Assembly (NCBI GenBank): GCA_029239545.1
Contig: JARBUQ010000138.1
Location: forward strand, 1-9,237
Origin: Paenibacillus sp.
GTDB lineage: Bacteria > Bacillota > Bacilli > Paenibacillales > NBRC-103111
Direction: 5' to 3'
Length of the DNA: 9,237 bases
Below the pieces are notes generated by a model. That model saw only the letters and a list, made by a program, of their open reading frames with translations. It was not told the DNA's origin and did not search any database. The position numbers were made by a program, and so were the translations under genes. Positions 1 to 6,244 of the stretch are shown one piece after another (position 1 is the first letter of the stretch; every line of letters starts with the position of its first letter).

Positions 1-67
1 AGTTTAGCCCCGGTTTTCCTGCTTATTTTGTTCGGTTGGCTGGGTGAGGCAAGTTTAGCCCGGTTTC
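1..67. repeat. Imperfect direct repeat, two copies 51 bp apart, at the window edge
   Basis: The motif AGTTTAGCCCCGGTTTT at 1-17 recurs as AGTTTAGCCCGGTTTCG at 52-68, differing by one C and by the last bases. The 51 bp period and the fact that the first copy starts exactly at the window edge suggest a longer tandem or dispersed repeat cut by the boundary. No ORF or RNA gene is recognisable here. Two copies are too few to call a repeat family. Confidence 0.5.
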
Positions 68-101
68 GATTAGGTGATTACGTATACTTTTTTTAAAATT
101 C

Positions 102-137
102 AAAAAAGAAAGCAGAGTCCATTTCGGCTCTGCTTTC
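102..137 (-). terminator. Intrinsic terminator of the CD3324-type gene
   Basis: On the minus strand a 10 bp perfect stem (arms 137-128 and 117-108, GAAAGCAGAG / CTCTGCTTTC) is followed at once by six T residues (107-102). The loop can add a CC/GG pair around a GAAAT loop with a bulged A. It begins three bases after the stop codon of the minus-strand gene, which is where an intrinsic terminator belongs. Confidence 0.9.
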
Positions 138-139
138 GT

Positions 140-430
140 CTATTTTGCCACGTTCTGCAGGAGATCGCGGGTTTTTACAATAATTTTGCGTATGCTGTCT
201 TCGGATAGATGGAAACGTTGGATCAGATCCAGAACCGAAGAACCGGTGTTATACATATGGAATATCTCACAATTGCGCTTCTCGATTAACTTGCGCGTTC
301 CGTTGTTCTCTCCCCAGCCAGCGCGAGTCTTTTCCTTCTTCGGCACATAGATGAGTTCGCCTTGAATATATTGTTGCAGCTCCTTAAGTAAGCTAGGCGG
401 AAGAAAGTCCTTTCCGTTTTTGTAACTCAC
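140..430 (-). CDS. CD3324-type small helix-turn-helix protein
   Basis: This 96-residue protein resembles the CD3324 family of small Bacillota proteins, which are related to the Mor-type transcription activators. The N-terminal half (about residues 1-45) contains a LLKELQQYIQGELIYVPKK segment followed by a conserved W (WGENNGTRK), characteristic of this family. The C-terminal half (about 50-90) has the predicted HTH: MYNTGSSVLDLIQRFHLSEDSIRKII. No signal peptide or membrane segment is seen, so it is probably cytosolic and DNA-binding. The start is GTG at 430-428, preceded eight bases away by AGAGGAGGT (447-439); an in-frame TAG just upstream rules out a longer form. The start lies inside the 34-codon small ORF in another frame, so translation may be coupled. 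Its targets are unknown. The family assignment is from memory of the sequence pattern. Confidence 0.85.
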   Translation of the reverse strand: MSYKNGKDFLPPSLLKELQQYIQGELIYVPKKEKTRAGWGENNGTRKLIEKRNCEIFHMYNTGSSVLDLIQRFHLSEDSIRKIIVKTRDLLQNVAK

Positions 431-497
431 TGATGAAAACCTCCTCTAGATTAGATGTTGCTGTTACACAACCGTTGATAAAATTGAGCGCTTTCAT
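393..497 (-). CDS. Candidate 34-codon small ORF / leader peptide overlapping the HTH gene
   Basis: ATG at 497-495 opens a 34-codon frame (begins MKALNFINGCVTATSN, ends QKRKGLSSA, TAG at 395-393). It is preceded seven bases away by AGGAGG within AGGAGGTGA (510-502), a nine-base perfect complement to the 16S rRNA 3' end. That is a stronger initiation site than the one of the downstream GTG gene. The frame runs through that gene's Shine-Dalgarno and start and ends 35 bases inside it. I do not recognise the peptide; it has no signal sequence and one Cys. It could be a leader peptide that couples translation into the regulator, a real microprotein, or the truncated N-terminus of a decayed gene. 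The initiation signal is directly visible; function is unknown. Confidence 0.45.
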   Translation of the reverse strand: MKALNFINGCVTATSNLEEVFISELQKRKGLSSA

Positions 498-501
498 CCT
501 T

Positions 502-510
502 TCACCTCCT
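502..510 (-). promoter_or_regulatory. Near-perfect Shine-Dalgarno sequence of the small ORF
   Basis: AGGAGGTGA on the minus strand matches the anti-Shine-Dalgarno over nine bases, with seven bases between AGGAGG and the ATG at 497. It is the main evidence that the short frame at 393-497 is translated. Confidence 0.75.
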
Positions 511-550
511 ATGTATATTTTTGGAATTCAGTATCTCGAAAAATGGGAAT

Positions 551-576
551 AAAAAAACACGATTACTCACATCGTG
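551..576 (-). terminator. Terminator-like hairpin in the leader of the small ORF/HTH transcript
   Basis: On the minus strand CACGAT (576-571) and ATCGTG (563-558) form a 6 bp stem with a 7-base loop, followed by seven T residues (557-551). An extra G-T pair can extend the stem. It lies between the predicted promoter (587-615) and the small-ORF start (497), beginning only about four bases after the expected transcript start. It may be a leader attenuator, or the end of a transcript arriving from higher coordinates. The stem is short, so strength is uncertain. Confidence 0.5.
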
Positions 577-586
577 CATGCCGTCA

Positions 587-615
587 AATATAGTTGAATT
601 AGCATCCTGTGTCAG
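587..615 (-). promoter_or_regulatory. Predicted sigma-A promoter for the small ORF / CD3324-type gene
   Basis: On the minus strand CTGACA (615-610, five of six matches to TTGACA) is separated by exactly 17 bases from TATATT (592-587, five of six matches to TATAAT). The expected start point is near 580, giving a leader of about 84 bases to the ATG at 497. Confidence 0.6.
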
Positions 616-858
616 GTTCGAATCGGCTGTATTCAGTTAAAAATCTTGCACCTCATTGATTGTGTTGGTCCAAAAGTGTAACATACCGCATCCTCCTTTC
701 GCAAGAATCGAATTTGTAAGCCATTTTCCAGTAACATCACAATTATATGGAATGATGCAAAAATCTTCAAGCGAAATTTTTAGCTGCAGCACCCAGCCTA
801 TTTTTATTCGCCCTACTCCATTAACTCACGTTTCAAATAACAGCTCAATAGGAAAGTT

Positions 859-889
859 TATTTATACTTGTTTTTTCCTTGTATAAATA
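859..889. repeat. AT-rich 9 bp perfect inverted repeat
   Basis: TATTTATAC (859-867) and GTATAAATA (881-889) are perfect complements flanking a 13-base loop that contains six T residues. The stem is AT-rich and not followed by a T-run on either strand, so it does not look like a terminator. It could be a protein-binding palindrome or a relic of a mobile sequence. Confidence 0.45.
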
Positions 890-910
890 GGGAAGGGGCA
901 CTCCCCGCTC

Positions 911-958
911 GAGTATGACGCTCTGCTGCGTGACCCGCTGGAAGCATGACGCATACTC
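911..958. repeat. 7 bp inverted repeat flanking a GC-rich block
   Basis: GAGTATG (911-917) and CATACTC (952-958) are perfect complements around a GC-richer block. Inside, ATGACGC occurs twice as a direct repeat. No longer fold was found by eye and the significance is low. Confidence 0.3.
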
Positions 959-1066
959 CAGATGTATACGATTTCGACACAGATAGGTTAAAATGTCCCC
1001 TCATTTTATACAACTGGAAGTAAGACGGGAGCAAATTTACCCGCTCACTGCTCACTCCCCGAACCA

Positions 1067-2665
1067 CTAATAAATTACCTTCCAATTCCGATTCAATGTT
1101 GCCTTTATCGTTCCGCGCTGCAAAATATAATCCGCGATCAGCTCCGACACATCTGTCGGGATATCCTTGATTACCGCCTTCCCTTGGAACATCATGTAAT
1201 TTCCGCCGCCGCCTGCACGATAGTTGTTCATAACAACGTCATATTCTTTGTCCAATCCAACTGGCTCGCCCTTGTACATCAATTCGACAACCCGGCTGCC
1301 TTCTGGCCTTCTTATATCAAGAGTGTACTGAATCCCTTCCCACATGTCATAATTGTAGGGCTGAGGCTTAGGAAGCATGAAGGTGTCCTTAATCTCAACT
1401 TCTCCGGCGATACTCGTCTGAAAATACGCTGCAGTTTGTTCCAGCGCTTCACGCATGTCCTGTCCCGTTATTCGGATTACCTTGAGCGTGTTGGGATAAA
1501 TATAATTAGACACGATATCTCTCATAGTCACATTCTCAGGAATTCCCGGGGAATCGTCAGTGAATAGAGCGGTATTAGAAATATCCGTCTTGGCCGCGTC
1601 CATTTGGACCATGTTAATGAATTCAATCAGCGGACTATCCTCCAGTCGAATTCGCATAACATCCGATACGACCATGTCCCCTTCGACACGCCCCATCGGA
1701 GTATCCAGCCACTGCTGTGTTTGTTCCTCATAATTGACGATTAGTTCCAATATTTTCTCATCTGCCACAATACCGCTCACCGACAGCAGCTCTGAATCCG
1801 TTTCCTTAACCTGCCACCCGTCCGTCTCAGTCTTTTGTTCCAAAATAACATTTACTTTAGCTACATACTCTCCGCGGTAACCAGGCTGAGCTATGATAAC
1901 TCCATTGATCCGTTTGCCAGAGATCATCCTATGTTGATGCCCGCTCAGCAAAACATCAATTCCCGGCACCTCCATGCACAATTGATAGCCTTGATTCTCC
2001 CCTGTTAAGGGTTCGGTCGGCTCCCCGGTATCGAGATCCCGTTCAAAACCACCATGATACGAAATAACGACCAGATCCGCACGCTCCTCAGCACGCAGCT
2101 TGGGCACCCACCTCTTCGCTGTCTCCACCGCATCCAGAAAAGCAAGACCCTCAATATGCCGGGGTGCTTCCCAATTAGGGATATAAGGGGTACATAATCC
2201 CAATATCCCCACGCGAATTCCTTCTTCCAGCACCTTGACGATATACGGGCAGCCAAAAGCGGGCTCTCCCGTCTGCTGATCCACTATGTTAGCGGCCATC
2301 CACGGAAACCGGGATTCCCGTACAGCCTTGTCCAGCAGCTCCCGTCCATAATTAAACTCGTGATTTCCTATTACAGCAGCATCAACTCCAAGCTCATTCA
2401 GGACAAGGATCAACGGGTTCGGCGGCTCCGAATTCAGTCGTGCATGATGGTAGGCAAGAGGAGTCCCTTGAATAAGATCCCCGTTATCGATCCAGATAAC
2501 CTGTTCGCCGCGAGAGCGTTCCATTCGAATGACCGAAGCAACCTTGGCTAAGCCCACCTCATTAACCTGATTATTCGCGTACTGAATGGGTACAATATTT
2601 CCATGAACATCACTCGTCTCCAACAACGTAATATGCATAATTTTTGAAGGCGCCTGCACAGTCAA
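1067..2665 (-). CDS. Cytosolic 5'-nucleotidase / 2',3'-cyclic-nucleotide phosphodiesterase-type metallophosphatase
   Basis: The 532-residue protein has the full calcineurin-like metal site of the UshA/YfkN/5'-nucleotidase family: TSDVHGN (D19, H21), NGD (D63), GNHE (100-103), SYHGG (H204) and GHQH (242-245). A 5'-nucleotidase C-terminal domain follows at about 320-500, with the substrate-binding element NNYRAGGGGNY near its end. It should hydrolyse phosphate esters of nucleotides or cyclic nucleotides using two metal ions. Unlike UshA and YfkN there is no signal peptide or anchor, so it is probably cytosolic. I chose TTG at 2665-2663, because AAAGGAG lies eight bases upstream and the predicted promoter then leaves a ~33-base leader. 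The ATG at 2686 would add seven residues encoded by that ribosome binding site itself and lacks a usable one. Its position beside phn genes suggests phosphorus salvage. Exact substrate unknown. Confidence 0.9.
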   Translation of the reverse strand: MTVQAPSKIMHITLLETSDVHGNIVPIQYANNQVNEVGLAKVASVIRMERSRGEQVIWIDNGDLIQGTPLAYHHARLNSEPPNPLILVLNELGVDAAVIGNHEFNYGRELLDKAVRESRFPWMAANIVDQQTGEPAFGCPYIVKVLEEGIRVGILGLCTPYIPNWEAPRHIEGLAFLDAVETAKRWVPKLRAEERADLVVISYHGGFERDLDTGEPTEPLTGENQGYQLCMEVPGIDVLLSGHQHRMISGKRINGVIIAQPGYRGEYVAKVNVILEQKTETDGWQVKETDSELLSVSGIVADEKILELIVNYEEQTQQWLDTPMGRVEGDMVVSDVMRIRLEDSPLIEFINMVQMDAAKTDISNTALFTDDSPGIPENVTMRDIVSNYIYPNTLKVIRITGQDMREALEQTAAYFQTSIAGEVEIKDTFMLPKPQPYNYDMWEGIQYTLDIRRPEGSRVVELMYKGEPVGLDKEYDVVMNNYRAGGGGNYMMFQGKAVIKDIPTDVSELIADYILQRGTIKATLNRNWKVIY

Positions 2666-2673
2666 CAAGATCA

Positions 2674-2680
2674 CTCCTTT
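2674..2680 (-). promoter_or_regulatory. Ribosome binding site that selects the TTG start of the metallophosphatase
   Basis: AAAGGAG on the minus strand (2680-2674) is eight bases from TTG at 2665. It lies inside the codons that would encode residues 3-5 of a form started at ATG 2686, which itself has only AAAGG one base upstream. This favours the shorter protein. Confidence 0.65.
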
Positions 2681-2704
2681 AGCCATGCCTTTAGTCGAAA
2701 AGGG

Positions 2705-2732
2705 ATTTTAGAAATTGGCATTGCAACGTCAA
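2705..2732 (-). promoter_or_regulatory. Predicted sigma-A promoter of the metallophosphatase gene
   Basis: On the minus strand TTGACG (2732-2727, five of six) and TAAAAT (2710-2705, five of six) are separated by 16 bases. The transcript would start near 2698, about 33 bases before the TTG start at 2665. Confidence 0.65.
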
Positions 2733-2750
2733 TATATACCTCTTTATAGA
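2721..2750 (+). promoter_or_regulatory. Weak candidate promoter for phnD
   Basis: TTGCAA (2721-2726) is followed after 18 bases by TATAGA (2745-2750); TAGAAT (2747-2752) is an alternative -10 at a poorer spacing. It overlaps the oppositely oriented metallophosphatase promoter, so the two genes may compete for polymerase or share a regulator. TTATAGA occurs twice in this region (2744-2750 and 2759-2765), 15 bp apart. The weak elements would suit an activator-dependent promoter, but this is inference. Confidence 0.3.
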
Positions 2751-2801
2751 ATTAGATGTTATAGAGTAAAGGTTTTCCTACTAGCAAGGAGGGGTTCCAA
2801 A

Positions 2802-3719
2802 ATGAGAATAGGACAATTCGCCGTTATCAGCCTGTCTGTTGTTCTGACAGCTTTCCTATTGGCAGGTTGCACCGAGAAAGAAAGTCCACAAGACTATATA
2901 CCCAAAGAATTGAAGGTTCAATTCGTACCATCCCAGAATGCCGAGACGCTTGAGGCAAAAGCGAAGCCGCTTGAAAAGCTTTTATCCGCAAAGCTCGGCA
3001 TCCCAGTCAAAGTGTCCGTCTCCACAAGCTACAACACGATTATTGAAGCCATGGCTTCCAAGCAAGTCAATGTTGGATTTTTGCCGCCGAACACCTATGT
3101 ACTGGCCCATGATCAGAAAAAAGCAGCCGACGTGTTATTGCAAGCCCAACGTTTCGGAGTCAACGATTCAACAGGTCAACCGACAACCGAGCTTGTTGAT
3201 ACGTACAAATCGATGCTTGTTGTCAAAGCCGACTCCCCGATCAAGACAATCAAGGAATTGAAAGGAAAAAAAGTCGCTTGGCAAGATGTTACTTCATCAG
3301 CGGGTTATGTCTGGCCTGCTGCCGAGCTCAAGAAAGAAGGATTGGATCCTGATAAGGATGTAACTGGAATAACGATTAAAGGTCATGATAAAGCAATTCT
3401 TGCTCTATTAAATGGCGAAGTCGATGCTGCTGCTGTATTCCAGGACATCCGTGTACAGATGAAGGATGTCCCGGACGCTTTTGCCAAAACACGCGTTCTG
3501 AAATTCACAGCCAACATCCCCAACGACACAATCTGTGTCCGCAGCGACATGGATACCGCATATCGGGACATATTACAGCAAGCTTTCATCGATATCGGGA
3601 AAGATCCTGAAGGGAAGAAAATCATCTCTGAAGTTTATTCCCATCAAGGATACGTAGCCTCTACTGATAGCAATTTCGACATTGTCCGCGAATACGCCGA
3701 ACAAGTAGGTCAAAAGTAG
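2802..3719 (+). CDS. phnD: PhnD-type lipoprotein, phosphonate/phosphite ABC transporter substrate-binding protein
   Basis: The 305-residue protein begins with a lipoprotein signal peptide: hydrophobic segment at about 6-20 and lipobox LAGC with the acylated cysteine at C23. It would be anchored outside the membrane and deliver ligand to PhnC/PhnE. The mature part is a periplasmic-binding-protein fold of the PhnD family: KVQFVPSQNAETLEAKAKPLEKLL (about 38-61), GFLPPNTYVLA (92-102), and the ligand-loop motif TSSAGYVWPA (164-173). The start is ATG at 2802, preceded by AAGGAGGGG; the in-frame ATG at 2715 would only translate the leader and ribosome binding site. Unlike the usual phnCDE order, this gene has its own transcription unit, facing the permease genes. 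The ligand may be a phosphonate, phosphite or a phosphate ester; sequence alone does not decide. Confidence 0.93.
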   Translation: MRIGQFAVISLSVVLTAFLLAGCTEKESPQDYIPKELKVQFVPSQNAETLEAKAKPLEKLLSAKLGIPVKVSVSTSYNTIIEAMASKQVNVGFLPPNTYVLAHDQKKAADVLLQAQRFGVNDSTGQPTTELVDTYKSMLVVKADSPIKTIKELKGKKVAWQDVTSSAGYVWPAAELKKEGLDPDKDVTGITIKGHDKAILALLNGEVDAAAVFQDIRVQMKDVPDAFAKTRVLKFTANIPNDTICVRSDMDTAYRDILQQAFIDIGKDPEGKKIISEVYSHQGYVASTDSNFDIVREYAEQVGQK

Positions 3720-3755
3720 CAGTCCACTCTTATGTTAAACGATACTCTTAAATCC

Positions 3756-3791
3756 AACAAGGCTTTCGGTTCTCCGAACGTCTTGTTTTTT
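3756..3791 (+). terminator. Intrinsic terminator after phnD
   Basis: An outer stem AACAAG (3756-3761) / CTTGTT (3782-3787) and an inner stem TTCGG (3765-3769) / CCGAA (3774-3778) close on a TTCT loop, separated by a small partly paired internal loop. Four further T residues extend the T-run to 3791. It sits 36 bases after the phnD stop and 22 bases before the end of the converging phnE. On the minus strand it lacks a T-rich tail, so it mainly serves phnD. Confidence 0.85.
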
Positions 3792-3812
3792 CGTAAACAT
3801 ACTTTTTCAACA

Positions 3813-4616
3813 TTATACCAATTTTCTGCGCACATAACCGGATATCCAATCAATTATTGTAACCATTACAATGATTCCATACAAAATAATCGCTACACGA
3901 GGCCAGCTCCGTGCCTCCAGCGCAAAAATAAGCGGCGTCCCAATCCCTCCGGCACCGATTATGCCCAGAATTGCAGCCGATCGCACATTAATCTCGAAGC
4001 GGTACAAGGTGAACGAGAAAAACTCGGGAAGCACTTGCGGAATAACTCCAAACCACAGTACCTGCAGTCGAGTCGCTCCACTTGCAGTAAGCGCTTCGGC
4101 CGGCCCCGGCTCCAAATTCTCAATCGCTTCCGAGTATAACTTGCCGAGCATCCCTATTGAATGCAAACCTAGCGCCAGTACACCGGCGAATGCGCCTGGA
4201 CCGACTGCCTTGATGAACAAAATTGCCATCACAATTTCGGGAACGGTGCGAATCAAGCTGAGCATTATTTTGCCTGCTGCAGTTACGGATTGATGCTTGC
4301 TCCTATTGTTGGCCGCCCAAAAAGCGAACGGGATACAGAGGACAGCCGAAATAAAAGTTCCAAGGATAGAGATAGCCAATGTGTCCAGCAAACCTCGAAG
4401 CAGATCCTCACCTTCCGCCAAATACACAAAACCCCAGTCAGGATGCATGAATCCCCGTACAATGGCTCTCGAGACGGTGCCTGCGGTTTGTTTGATTCCT
4501 TCGAAAGGGATGCCCGTAAACGACCATACATATACGATTAGTATGAAGACCGCTACTAGCCAGAAGCGGATCCGCTTGCTGAGAGGTTGTTGGGGGATCA
4601 CGCGGTTACGATTCAT
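3813..4616 (-). CDS. phnE: PhnE-type ABC transporter permease, second copy of the operon
   Basis: This 267-residue integral membrane permease should form the channel with the other PhnE and be driven by PhnC. Hydrophobic segments appear at about 17-34, 78-101, 119-137, 141-160, 213-233 and 241-260. The cytoplasmic EAA-type loop that contacts the ATPase is SEAIENLEPGPAEALTASG (162-180), followed by the family segment LWFGVIPQV (187-195). INVRSAAILGIIGAGGIG (209-226) is strongly conserved in PhnE proteins. The start overlaps the stop of the upstream phnE by four bases (ATGA, 4616-4613), so the two are translationally coupled. It is clearly homologous to, but diverged from, the neighbouring permease, which suggests a heterodimeric channel. 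Last gene of the operon, ending against the phnD terminator. Confidence 0.93.
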   Translation of the reverse strand: MNRNRVIPQQPLSKRIRFWLVAVFILIVYVWSFTGIPFEGIKQTAGTVSRAIVRGFMHPDWGFVYLAEGEDLLRGLLDTLAISILGTFISAVLCIPFAFWAANNRSKHQSVTAAGKIMLSLIRTVPEIVMAILFIKAVGPGAFAGVLALGLHSIGMLGKLYSEAIENLEPGPAEALTASGATRLQVLWFGVIPQVLPEFFSFTLYRFEINVRSAAILGIIGAGGIGTPLIFALEARSWPRVAIILYGIIVMVTIIDWISGYVRRKLV

Positions 4617-5395
4617 AACAGCTTATTCCTTACCCTCGTACTGATATAATCGATTGCAAGCACAAGCAGGAGTGTGAGCATAATGATTGTTGCCGCTCTG
4701 TCATATCGCAATTGATTCAGCGAACGATCCAAAAACAAGCCAATCCCTCCCGCTCCAACCAATCCCAGTACTGCCGCCGCACGAACATTTATCTCAAAAG
4801 TATATAAAAAATAAGCCATGAATGAAGCACTCACCTGCGGGATTACACCGAATTGAATCCATTGTACTTTGTTCGCACCGACTGCAGTCATAGCCTCTAA
4901 CGGGCCTGGATCGATCGATTCGATGGACTCGTAAGTCAGTTTGGCAACAAGCCCGAAGGAAAAGAAAATGAGCGCAATAATTCCTGCCACTGGACCTATT
5001 CCGAATATAGCCACAAAAATGGAAGCGAACAGCAGATCCGGGATCGTACGAACCAGGTTAAGAATCAAACGGGCCGGAACATTCAGAAGCGGCGATCGCG
5101 TAATATTGTGAGCAGCCAGAATAGCGATTGGAATCGCCAGTAAACCGCCGACTGTAGTGCCGATAACGGCCATTCTTATCGTCTGCAGCATTGGCCTCCA
5201 GACTACATCCAGATAGGATAGATCGGGCGGGAACATCTCTACAAGCAATTTGCCCATCTCAGGAATGCCAATGAACAGCTGGATCATTGTGGCATCCGTC
5301 TTATACGTGCTTGCCAGTAAAAGCACCAGAAGCAGCCCTGCTGTCAGGATTGCCTTTGTTCTGGGCGGTTTTTTCGGCCACTGGCCCGTATTCAT
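4613..5395 (-). CDS. phnE: PhnE-type ABC transporter permease, first copy of the operon
   Basis: This 260-residue permease has hydrophobic segments at about 15-30, 72-95, 107-125, 127-150, 205-222 and 236-252, matching the PhnE topology. Its EAA-type loop is YESIESIDPGPLEAMTAVG (155-173), followed by WIQFGVIPQV (179-188) and the conserved INVRAAAVLGLVGAGGIG (202-219). Its N-terminus is short and basic (KKPPRTK), consistent with a cytosolic start. The start codon overlaps the phnC stop by four bases (ATGA, 5395-5392) and its own stop overlaps the next phnE in the same way, so the three genes form one tightly coupled operon. Role: membrane channel of the phosphonate/phosphite-type importer, presumably paired with the second PhnE. 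Confidence 0.93.
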   Translation of the reverse strand: MNTGQWPKKPPRTKAILTAGLLLVLLLASTYKTDATMIQLFIGIPEMGKLLVEMFPPDLSYLDVVWRPMLQTIRMAVIGTTVGGLLAIPIAILAAHNITRSPLLNVPARLILNLVRTIPDLLFASIFVAIFGIGPVAGIIALIFFSFGLVAKLTYESIESIDPGPLEAMTAVGANKVQWIQFGVIPQVSASFMAYFLYTFEINVRAAAVLGLVGAGGIGLFLDRSLNQLRYDRAATIIMLTLLLVLAIDYISTRVRNKLL

Positions 5396-6165
5396 AACTC
5401 CTTCACTCCCAGCAGTTCGTCTCGTTTAATGTCCCGCCCATAAATGTCCGAGAACACCTCATCTGTCGCTTCAGCTACAGGACCATCGTAGACCAGCTCT
5501 CCTGCGCGAAGCCCTATGATACGTGTTGCATATTCACGTGCAAGATCAATGAAATGCAAGTTCACGATAGTTGTTATCCCCAGCTCCTGATTGATTCTTT
5601 TCAAATCATCCATAACTTGCCTTGTTGTAAGCGGATCTAATGATGCGACAGGCTCATCCGCCAATATCATCGTCGGCTCCTGAGCCAATGCCCGTGCTAT
5701 CGACACCCTCTGCTGCTGACCACCAGACAGTTGATCGGCACGCGAGTATGCTTTTTCCACAATATTCACCCGATCGAGGGCATCCATGGCCAGCTCATAA
5801 TCCCGCTTGGGGAACAACCCCAGAATCGTCCGCCAAGTTGGATGATACCCTACCCGGCCTGAGAGGACATTGCGGATAACGGATGAACGCTTGACTAGGT
5901 TGAAGCTCTGAAAAATCATCCCGATTCCGCGGCGCATATGGCGAAGCTGCTCCCCCTTGGCAGCCGTTATCGATTGTCCATCAATGAGAATGTCCCCATC
6001 ACTAATATCAATAAGTCGATTCATGGAACGCAAGAGCGTCGATTTGCCTGCACCGGACAACCCTACAATAACAACAAATTCACCTGGCTGAATGGTCAGA
6101 TTGATATTGTTCAATCCGATTGTTCCGTTTGGATATATTTTGGACACATTGCGGAACTCAATCAT
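5392..6165 (-). CDS. phnC: PhnC-type ABC transporter ATP-binding protein
   Basis: This 257-residue ATPase powers the importer. All nucleotide-binding motifs are present: Walker A GLSGAGKST (35-43), Q-loop Q86 in IFQSFNLV, signature LSGGQQQR (146-153), Walker B MILADE (166-171), D-loop SLD (175-177) and switch histidine H204 in NLHFIDLA. The segment NVLSGRVGYHPTWRTILGLFP (99-119) is typical of PhnC proteins, which distinguishes it from other importer ATPases. A GGAGG lies eight bases before ATG at 6165. It is the first gene of the operon phnC-phnE-phnE and is transcribed divergently from topB. Compared with the common phnC-phnD-phnE-phnE order, phnD is missing from between it and the permeases and is found inverted downstream. 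Confidence 0.95.
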   Translation of the reverse strand: MIEFRNVSKIYPNGTIGLNNINLTIQPGEFVVIVGLSGAGKSTLLRSMNRLIDISDGDILIDGQSITAAKGEQLRHMRRGIGMIFQSFNLVKRSSVIRNVLSGRVGYHPTWRTILGLFPKRDYELAMDALDRVNIVEKAYSRADQLSGGQQQRVSIARALAQEPTMILADEPVASLDPLTTRQVMDDLKRINQELGITTIVNLHFIDLAREYATRIIGLRAGELVYDGPVAEATDEVFSDIYGRDIKRDELLGVKEL

Positions 6166-6203
6166 TGTTATTCCTCCATTAGCCGCTTAGGCCAGCTCTG
6201 CTT

Positions 6204-6211
6204 GTTATACT
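6204..6211 (+). promoter_or_regulatory. Candidate extended -10 promoter for topB
   Basis: TGTTATACT (6203-6211) fits an extended -10 (TGnTATAAT, one mismatch in the hexamer). No good -35 is seen 16-18 bases upstream. It would start transcription near 6218, about 80 bases before the topB GTG. Other weak -10-like hexamers occur nearby, so this is tentative. Confidence 0.35.
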
Positions 6212-6244
6212 CCTCGCTGACGCTTCGAGTCGATTTATGTTAAG

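Larger units (their letters stand above)
616..1066. other. Intergenic stretch with no supported gene
   Basis: I find no coding region with a plausible start, ribosome binding site and protein-like composition on either strand. The open frames here are short and Ser/Thr/Cys-rich by chance. Two inverted repeats (859-889 and 911-958) and a doubled GCTCACT heptamer (1043-1056) are the only structure noticed. No convincing terminator follows the metallophosphatase stop at 1067. Confidence 0.5.

Noticed and set aside
1..68. CRISPR-like repeat/spacer pattern
   Set aside because: Only two imperfect copies, no third repeat after the second, no cas genes; spacing alone is insufficient.
614..623. GGTTCGAATC resembling a tRNA T-loop
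   Set aside because: The flanking bases do not form a T-stem and no acceptor, D or anticodon arm is present.
656..886. Plus-strand 76-codon frame in the 616-1066 gap
   Set aside because: No ribosome binding site and no protein-like pattern; it runs into the AT-rich inverted repeat.
858..1085. Minus-strand 75-codon frame overlapping the metallophosphatase end
   Set aside because: No ribosome binding site context that convinces, random composition, and it overlaps the end of a real gene in another frame.
2715..2801. N-terminal extension of phnD from ATG 2715
   Set aside because: The extra residues translate the promoter and ribosome binding site; ATG 2802 has a good ribosome binding site and gives a standard lipoprotein signal peptide.
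3732..4139. Plus-strand frame of 135 codons after phnD
   Set aside because: It passes through the phnD terminator and lies opposite the well-supported phnE; composition is not protein-like.
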